Below are positions 57,932 to 64,000 of a stretch of DNA of 64,000 nt, piece after piece. Source of the stretch: Cryoendolithus antarcticus (lineage: Eukaryota; Ascomycota; Dothideomycetes; Cladosporiales; Cladosporiaceae). Location of the stretch: assembly GCA_002077065.1 (NCBI GenBank), contig NAJO01000055.1, forward strand, positions 62,001 to 126,000, written 5' to 3'. The stretch's first letter is position 1. Each line of letters starts with the position of its first letter. The translations under genes and the position numbers were made by a program. The notes under the pieces were generated by a model that worked only from the letters and a program-made list of their open reading frames with translations, had not been told where the DNA came from and searched no databases.

Positions 57932-58885
57932 ATGGAGTCTTCTACAGCTCCAGTTCCGCTCGTTCAGTCACCTTACTTGCGTTCTCTCATTGTAAGCATC
58001 GCTTCTGCTGATCTTAGCCTTGTTGCGTTCCACTAAGCGCAACTTGCCTCAATGCGTCGGAGCGTAGTCGACTAATGTGTCCAGGCAGGAGCACTAGCCG
58101 GCACCACAGTAGACACCTCCCTCTTTCCCCTCGATACGCTCAAAACCCGCCTGCAATCCGCGTCTGGCTTCTTCGCGTCTGGCGGCTTCAAGGGCGTCTA
58201 CTCGGGCATAGGTTCAGCTATAGTCGGCTCCGCGCCCGGCGCAGCTCTGTTCTTTGTCACATATGATTCTGTTAAGCGCTCTGTCGCCGAGCGCAACGGA
58301 GGTCATGTCGGGGCAGGAGGCCATATGTTGGCTGCGAGTCTGGGTGAGGTTGCGGCTTGTGCAGTGAGAGTGCCGACTGAAGTCGTGAAGCAAAGAGCAC
58401 AGGCCGGGGTGGCGAGGGGATCAATGGAGGCGTTGAGTGGAATACTTTCCCTCAGCAGAACACATGGTTTCGCGACGATGTGGAGGGAGTTGTATAGAGG
58501 GTGGAGTATCACGGTCATGAGGGAGGTGCCGTTTACAGTTATACAGTTCCCGCTGTGGGAGGGCATGAAAAGATGGTCTGTGTCGAGGCGAAGCATAACG
58601 GATCGTGCAAGGGGTGTGAGCGCTGGGGAGAGCGCGGTGTATGGAAGTCTGTCTGGGGCTGTGGCGGCGGGACTGACGACGCCGCTGGACGTGCTGAAGA
58701 CGCGACTGATGCTTGCAAAAGAGAAGGAGAGCGTGGTACACATTACGAAACGAATGTGGAGGGACGAGGGGAGCAGAGCGTTCTTCAGTGGACTGGGTCC
58801 GAGAACTATGTGGATCAGTATTGGAGGTGCGGTGTTCTTGGGGAGCTATCAATACGTTAGCAATGCGCTGGGCGGCATTGCATGA
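57932..58885 (+). CDS. PET8: Mitochondrial S-adenosylmethionine carrier
   Basis: Inner-membrane carrier importing S-adenosylmethionine into mitochondria for methylation, biotin and lipoate pathways. Exons are 57932-57991 and 58085-58885 (286 aa), separated by a 93-nt intron with a GTAAGC donor and a CTAAT branch point. The intron falls right after SPYLRSLI, giving the family start LIAGALAGTTVDTSLFPLDT. Three repeats carry the carrier signature: FPLDTLKTRLQ, VPTEVVKQRAQ and TPLDVLKTRLM. Other Pet8-like segments are FFASGGFKGVYSGIGSAIVG, SAPGAALFFVTYD and MREVPFTVIQFPLWE. Its length is normal for the family. It converges with the Sal1 carrier. Confidence 0.92.
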
Positions 58886-59149
58886 CAGTCCATTGGATAA
58901 GGGTTCACACCTTCCGGAGATTTCGAGCTGTACAAACAGCCCGTATGTGGCGACGCTGCATACACAAGATCTGGGCTAAGCAGCCACGGAAGCCTGCATA
59001 TAGACTGTACCAATACAAACCTAGCTTGATGCCGACGGGCTCATAGGCCGTAGTCACAGTAGAGACTTCGCATCATATCCGGAACGCCATATGCCGCTAG
59101 AAGAACAGACAATCCAAATCAATACCCAGCAAGTCGAGTTCCTCAGGGC

Positions 59150-61209
59150 TTAGTGGAGGTTCATCGCTTTCTTAGTGTTTTCGTACATCACGTAGGTCTA
59201 GTGAGGAGTCAGCTCATGCCCTTGACCACACAATGCTCTGGTGTACTCACGATCGACACGGCCGGCACCACCTTCAGCAAATTTGGCGTCAAACCCTTGA
59301 ACAGACCCTTCCAGCCCTCGTTCGCAAGTGTCCGTCGCGTGACATCCATGATGCCAGTGTATGTCGGTGGATGTAATGCAGTCCCCTGACTTTGCAGTCG
59401 CGTCCGTAGCAGATTGACAGGGTACACCACGCTCGCCCCAAGCGCGCCCGAACAGCCACCCATTAGCGCGAGTGTGAAGTTTCCAGGCAGAGCATCTTCC
59501 TCATACTTGATGCCCTTCAACTTCATATTCCGCGCAACGATCCTCTTCTTGAACGTCTCGAACAGGAAGAGATCGATCGCAGCGTACGGAAACATGCCCG
59601 CAAGACCCATAGGCAGACCTCGGTAAAAGGCCACAATGCCATTGCGCTGCCACATCTTCTGTGCAGTGTGCCAGATGAGCTTATTACCATGCTCGCCACC
59701 TGCCACAGTCTCACATTGCATGCGGAATTTGAGGGTGTCGAGCGGGTAGACTACGGCTTGAGAGATCATGCCTGCTACGCCTCCGGCGATGAACTGCGAG
59801 GTGGATGAGATCTTTCGGGGATCGTCGTGGCCTTCGAATTTGGCGACTGTGCGTTTTGCTGCCTGTATCGGCGTTAGCTAGCGGTGTCAAACCAGCTGGA
59901 CCTGGATATCTCACCTCATATGAGCCGAATTTGACTGCCGATTCAGGCATGACTTTCACGACGTTGATGCCATTACCTTGAAGGCTGTCAGCAACACCTT
60001 CTCGCACCCACGTACGGTACAACATACCCGCGAAAAGGCTCCTAATCCCACCCGCGGCCCACAGCTCTTTACATGCATTAATCAACGTCCTTGCTCCGTG
60101 CTGCGTCGCGGCGACTGGAGCACCGCTCTTCACAGCATCTGCCGCAGCCTGTGTATTGCCCGTCTGTGCAATCAAATACACCTTCAATCGGTCTAGAGGT
60201 GCTGTAGCAGTTCGGGAAGTAATGCCCGACACTCCTCCGGCAACGAAGTAACCTACATCGGGCACGAGATCCGTCAGCGTCAGCTTCCGTCGCGCAGGCT
60301 TGAGCGGTATGTGAGGGTCATCTCGAACACGCATGTCGTCGTCGTCGGTGTCGATGTCGATGAGAGTCGCGTCTATCGGCTGTGGCGAGTCGGTGATAGC
60401 GACAGGGTGGGGCGTAACTGGCGGTTGCACGAGTTGTATAATTGCGCCGAACAGTGAAGTCTTAAGAAATTGGAGCGCCATACCGAGACCTTGGAGTGCT
60501 TCATCGCTGATGTGCACGTCTCCTTCTATGGAAAGCTTTGCAGCCGTGGTGTAGTATGACAGAACGGCGTGGAGGCCGGGTGCGTGTGTGGGGATGAAGA
60601 GCAAGAAGTCTGACTCGACTCGGTCAGCATCAATGCAGTTGGCTTGAGTGCTCCAGCGAACTAGATCCACGTATGTGCCGCAACCTACCTCGCCATTCAT
60701 TATAATCTATCGAGCCATTGTGGTCTTTATCGATGTAGGAAAAGAATCGGTCCAGCCGAGCGTTTGAGACCGCGACGCCGGCGCGTTGGAAAGCAGTGGA
60801 CAGCTCTGACTTGTCGAGCTGGCCGTTGTGGTCTCTGTCGATTGATTGGAACAGAGTCCACAGCTCCTGCTCAGTCTGCGCGCAGAATTTACAGAACTCT
60901 GGTAGTTGTTAGTTTCCCTTTTAGTACTGCTCAACCGTGTGTACGAGACGCGCCTTCATAGGAGATACTGCCGTCATGGTTGATGTCAGCAGCGCTGAGC
61001 ATCTCGCGAACAAGACCATCGGCATCCTTGAGAGCTTCGCGAAAGTCAGTCTTGTCCTCTTTCCCGTGCATATGCGACTGACGATGGTTCATCCTGGCCA
61101 AGCCATTCTTGAGTGCGGGTAAGTCCACGTTGCCCTTCTTCTTCGTGTCCAGCTGGTCCCATAGCGCCTTAATCCTAGCTGCGCGATGTTCCTTGGACTC
61201 GCCATCCAT
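59150..61209 (-). CDS. SAL1: Ca2+-regulated mitochondrial ATP-Mg/Pi carrier (Sal1/SCaMC type)
   Basis: N-terminal EF-hands sense Ca2+ on the cytosolic side; the C-terminal carrier exchanges ATP-Mg for phosphate. Minus-strand exons are 61083-61209, 60954-61034, 60689-60898, 59915-60609, 59251-59862 and 59150-59197 (590 aa). The first intron (61035-61082) is 48 nt, stop-free and in phase; removing it restores MNHPLKDADGLV. The second intron seems to use a GC donor at 60953, which rebuilds the EF-hand DINHDGSISYEE (59-70). Further EF-hands are DRDHNGQLDKSE and DKDHNGSIDYNE. Carrier signatures are APLDRLKVYLI, YPLDTLKFRMQ and YPVNLLRTRLQ. The last small exon supplies TYVMYENTKKAMNLH. The start was set at the ATG giving MDGESKEHRAARIKALW. 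Confidence 0.88.
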
Positions 61210-61856
61210 AGCCGTGTCCAATGCTGCTATCTGGGTTTCATTGTCGTTCGGTCTGGTACTGGTAGCTCGGGCTTGGGCGGCGCGGTATCAGTAGCTCGTT
61301 CAATGTCGCTTGCGCGATTCGCTCCCATTAGAACTTTTCAGATCAGGCGCTTCGATTGAAGTCCAATGGTCAACCCCAAGTAGCTTGTACTACAATAACT
61401 GTTACTCTGCTGGGCTCCAAACCGAAGCCATGGTACGGTAGAAAGCTTGGGCCGTGACGTCGATCACCGAGGTTCCTCCGCACTGCGGTTTCGAGAGGGA
61501 GGGATGAGACTTCAGTCTGCACAAGTCCAAGTATCCTCACGTTGATCAGTAGTATTCGGCGCAAGCAGATTACAGAACCTGAACGTGCTTCGTGTGGAAG
61601 GAGATGTCTCACAGCGTTTGCGACGATCGGCCGAAGTAGAAGCAATTGGGCTTACCGACATCATGGACGTATCAACATCCAGCCCAACAAAGATACATAG
61701 CCTCTCGCACAGGCGTGGTGTCACGAGTCCGCGGAGAGCACCCTGACTGGTTTTCGCGAGTGGTGACAGCTACTGCGATCTTCTCGCACCTGGTGCCAGA
61801 AGGAGACAGATTCCTGTGCGTCAGGCATTCGCGATCGACTCTTTTCGAGCGCCACC
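61210..61856. promoter_or_regulatory. Divergent promoter region of SAL1 and SSN8
   Basis: 647 bp between two divergent start codons. Short frames only. It must hold both promoters and leaders; no specific site was assigned. Confidence 0.4.
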
Positions 61857-62759
61857 ATGGCCTCAAACTACTGGGACTCCTCTCAAGCCAAGTACTGGAC
61901 CTTCACTCGCGCCGAGTTGGCCACTTCTCGTAACGATCTAGCCAAAACGAACCAAGCCCTCCACGCCAAGCACCCTCTCCCAGACACTCGTCACCTAGCA
62001 ATCTACCTCCAGAACCAGCTGTCTAAACTCGCTAAGCGCATGTCCCTGCGTCAACAAGCCCTGGCTACAGCTCAAGTCTACATGAAACGGTTCTTCCTGC
62101 GCGTCGAGATCCGCAAAACGAATCCCTACCTCATCATGGCAACTGCAGTCTACCTCGCCTGCAAAATGGAGGAGTGCCCGCAGCACATCCGACTCATGCT
62201 AGGCGAGGCAGCGAGACAGTGGCCGGAGTTAGGAATCACGGAGAGCAGCAAGATCGGGGAGTGCGAGTTTGCGTTGATCTCGACGCTGAGCAGTAGGCTG
62301 ATCTTGCATCATCCTTACCGTGCGCTCTCGGATCTGCAGGGAACGCTAGGGCTGACGCAGGAGGAGATCACGTTGGCGCATAGTATGCTGAATGATTCCT
62401 ATGCTACCGATCTGCCGCTGTTGTACCCGCCGCATGTCATTGCCATCACGGCTATCTATCTGGCTGTGGTGCTGCGGCCGGCGCAGCCAGCTGGACTGGC
62501 TGCGCACTCGTCTTCTGCGGCTTCGTCACCAGCTATGAGCGGATCTGCGGCGCAGAAAGGGTTCTCTTCGTTCGGCTTCAGGCAGGATCCGAATAAGATG
62601 GGGAAGCTGATTGATTGGCTGGCTGAGAGTAAGGTCGAAATGGAGAGTGTGGTGGATGCTACGCAAGAGCTCATTAGTCTCTACGATTGTTGGGAGACTT
62701 ACAGCGAGCGGGCTTGCAAGGAGGGGATCACAAAATTCATGAAAGATGGGGCTAAGTGA
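61857..62759 (+). CDS. SSN8: Cyclin C, RNA polymerase II mediator kinase-module cyclin
   Basis: Partner of Cdk8/Ssn3 in the Mediator kinase module, which represses or tunes transcription; also linked to stress responses. Single exon, 300 aa. It begins with the characteristic MASNYWDSSQAKYWTFTRAE. The cyclin box follows with LRQQALATAQVYMKRFFLR, NPYLIMATAVYLACKMEECP, QHIRLMLGEAARQWPEL and ECEFALISTLSSRLILHHPY. The second fold has YPPHVIAITAIYLAVVL. A Ser/Ala-rich loop (about 210-235) is an insert common in filamentous fungi. The end (ELISLYDCWETYSERACKEG) is normal. Confidence 0.94.
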   Translation: MASNYWDSSQAKYWTFTRAELATSRNDLAKTNQALHAKHPLPDTRHLAIYLQNQLSKLAKRMSLRQQALATAQVYMKRFFLRVEIRKTNPYLIMATAVYLACKMEECPQHIRLMLGEAARQWPELGITESSKIGECEFALISTLSSRLILHHPYRALSDLQGTLGLTQEEITLAHSMLNDSYATDLPLLYPPHVIAITAIYLAVVLRPAQPAGLAAHSSSAASSPAMSGSAAQKGFSSFGFRQDPNKMGKLIDWLAESKVEMESVVDATQELISLYDCWETYSERACKEGITKFMKDGAK

Positions 62760-62860
62760 GTGCAGATGCATGTATGCAGCTCTGGACGAAGCCGAGCTTT
62801 GTGCCAAACGGCAGCGATTGCTGATGAACTACATACGATCGCTTCCATCGAGCGAGCCAA

Positions 62861-64000
62861 CTACACCACCTCACCCTCGTCATCGTCCACCATCCCCATC
62901 TCCTCCATCTCATCAATCAGCTGCTCCATCGGGATCTCCATCCCCTCATCCTCGTCATCAGTCTCCATGGCCTCCTTTATCTTCGTCGCCTCCTCGGCGT
63001 TCTTGTACAGATTCGTAGCCTGTCTCAACTCCGGATCGGCTTCCAGGTCCTGCAAGAATTGCTCGTAATCGTACTCCTCCCGTTCTGCATCCTGCTTTCT
63101 GGGTTTCATGTCGTTCTCCTCCTTCGCCAGACGACGCAACTTCCAATTCCGCGTCTTGTTCTTCTTCCGGCTTGCGTAGTGCTTCTTTACTAGTATGACG
63201 TCTGGCATTGCGCCGGCGTAAGTTTTGCTGTCGAGAATTGCATCGAAGTTGTCGTTGTTGTACTGCGTGCCGCTCAAAAGATAGCCCATCGCGGAGTCGC
63301 CCGGGTGCAGGATTGAACCCAGATGTGTCCGCACGAGGTATGTGGTATCGTTCACTCCCAAGTCCGAGGCGCGGACTATCGTAGCTTCCGCATGCGTGAA
63401 GCGGCCTTGCGGTGCAGCGATGGGCTCGATATCCATCACTACGAACTCTACGAGGTCTTTCACGTTTGCCAAAGGAGCGAATGGTGCGCGCCAGTATATC
63501 GGTGTCGAGAGATCAGCTGTGTGCATTGTGTTTGGGTCGAGGAAGTTCACTGCTGTGCCAACACGGTGGCACAGGACTAGGGGCGGGATGTTGCCGATCG
63601 CTTTTGCGATCTTGGAGGGAAGGGCAACGAGATCGTCTTTGCAAATCGGGACGATCTCGCAGGCAAACGAGAACTTGTAGGATTTCGTCGAAGTGTGGAT
63701 GTCGACTGAGATTAGCTCTTGGGACTTCTTCGTCCGGATGGGTGCGACACTGTGGAGGAAGTCGACAAACTTCTCGGCGTGGTTTCGCTGAGCAAAGTAG
63801 AAGTCTATGCCGTTCTGCACTTCTTTGATATTAATACAGTCCTTGTGTGCGCCTTGCTTGAGCATGAACTGCTCAAGATAGAGAAAAGTCCGCTTGTGTG
63901 GGACCTTCTGCCTCACTTGTACGACTGCTCGCCAGGTGTTGTGGGTGTATGACTTTTGGCAATCGGGACATTGCTTGTAGTGTTGTGCAAATTCAACCTC
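62861..64000 (-). CDS. NMD3: 60S ribosomal export protein Nmd3 (partial, N-terminus beyond window)
   Basis: Adaptor that loads pre-60S subunits onto the Crm1 exportin. The frame is open to the right edge of the window, so about 379 C-terminal codons are visible and the start and most N-terminal zinc motifs are missing. Visible segments include one zinc-binding pair, KQCPDCQKSYTHNTWRAVVQ, then VRQKVPHKRTFLYLEQFMLK, HKDCINIKEVQNGIDFYFAQ, FVDFLHSVAPIRTKKSQELI, PPLVLCHRVGTAVNFLDP and YLVRTHLGSILHPGDSAMGY. The acidic C-terminus (MEIPMEQLIDEMEEMGMVDD) contains leucine/methionine-spaced nuclear-export-like motifs, as known for Nmd3. Converges with SSN8 with only 101 bp between stop codons. Confidence 0.94.
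   Translation of the reverse strand, partial: EVEFAQHYKQCPDCQKSYTHNTWRAVVQVRQKVPHKRTFLYLEQFMLKQGAHKDCINIKEVQNGIDFYFAQRNHAEKFVDFLHSVAPIRTKKSQELISVDIHTSTKSYKFSFACEIVPICKDDLVALPSKIAKAIGNIPPLVLCHRVGTAVNFLDPNTMHTADLSTPIYWRAPFAPLANVKDLVEFVVMDIEPIAAPQGRFTHAEATIVRASDLGVNDTTYLVRTHLGSILHPGDSAMGYLLSGTQYNNDNFDAILDSKTYAGAMPDVILVKKHYASRKKNKTRNWKLRRLAKEENDMKPRKQDAEREEYDYEQFLQDLEADPELRQATNLYKNAEEATKIKEAMETDDEDEGMEIPMEQLIDEMEEMGMVDDDEGEVV

Noticed and set aside
1..64000. Search for CRISPR arrays, transposon terminal repeats, rRNA, viral or toxin genes, or a secondary-metabolite cluster
   Set aside because: No repeat-spacer pattern, no transposase or reverse transcriptase motifs, no viral or toxin-like products, and no polyketide synthase or peptide synthetase signatures were seen.

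Overview
This 64-kb window comes from the nuclear genome of a filamentous ascomycete (Pezizomycotina). Short spliceosomal introns of about 46-93 nt, CTRAY-like branch points, a Zn2Cys6 regulator, a NudA-type dynein heavy chain and fungal-type GH35 and GH125 enzymes all point there. Dothideomycetes is my best guess at class level, from general resemblance only. Both strands carry genes in about equal number. I see no intact transposon, CRISPR array, prophage, rRNA or convincing tRNA.

Left third (1-24.9 kb): an unknown protein (-) diverges from the AP-3 adaptor beta subunit (+). A Pro/Gln/Tyr-rich disordered protein (-) follows, then the PP2A-like phosphatase Ppg1 and a secretory GH125/Mug157 alpha-mannosidase (both +). 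Next come a short F-box-like protein (+) and two unknown proteins (-), one with two membrane segments. A probably mitochondrial TilS-like tRNA(Ile)-lysidine synthetase (+), a Hal4/Hrk1-type kinase (+), a doubtful Ser-rich ORF and a membrane-anchored GNAT acetyltransferase (+) complete this part.

Middle (24.9-47.7 kb): one 12.96-kb uninterrupted reading frame encodes the cytoplasmic dynein heavy chain (-). To its right are an unknown gene with an in-frame TAG, TFIIH subunit Tfb4 (+), a threonine-aspartase-like Ntn hydrolase (-), a small unknown ORF (-) and Arp3 (+). A 2.2-kb gap without a recognisable gene follows.

Right third (47.7-64 kb): a Zn2Cys6 transcription factor (+), a secreted GH35 beta-galactosidase with nine introns (+), a RING/TRAF-type zinc-finger protein (+), the mitochondrial S-adenosylmethionine carrier Pet8 (+), the Ca2+-regulated carrier Sal1 (-), cyclin C/Ssn8 (+) and the 60S export adaptor Nmd3 (-, cut by the window end).

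Most genes are conserved housekeeping functions: trafficking, cytoskeleton, transcription, ribosome export and mitochondrial transport. The two glycosidases and the Zn2Cys6 factor are the more accessory ones. I found no clear new multi-gene system. The most interesting points are at gene-model level: stop-free introns of 3n length hidden inside ORFs, a probable GC-AG intron that restores an EF-hand in Sal1, an in-frame TAG between two halves of an unknown gene, and a few unrecognised minus-strand ORFs. All exon boundaries were inferred by eye from splice motifs, reading phase and remembered family sequence; none was confirmed by alignment or transcript data.
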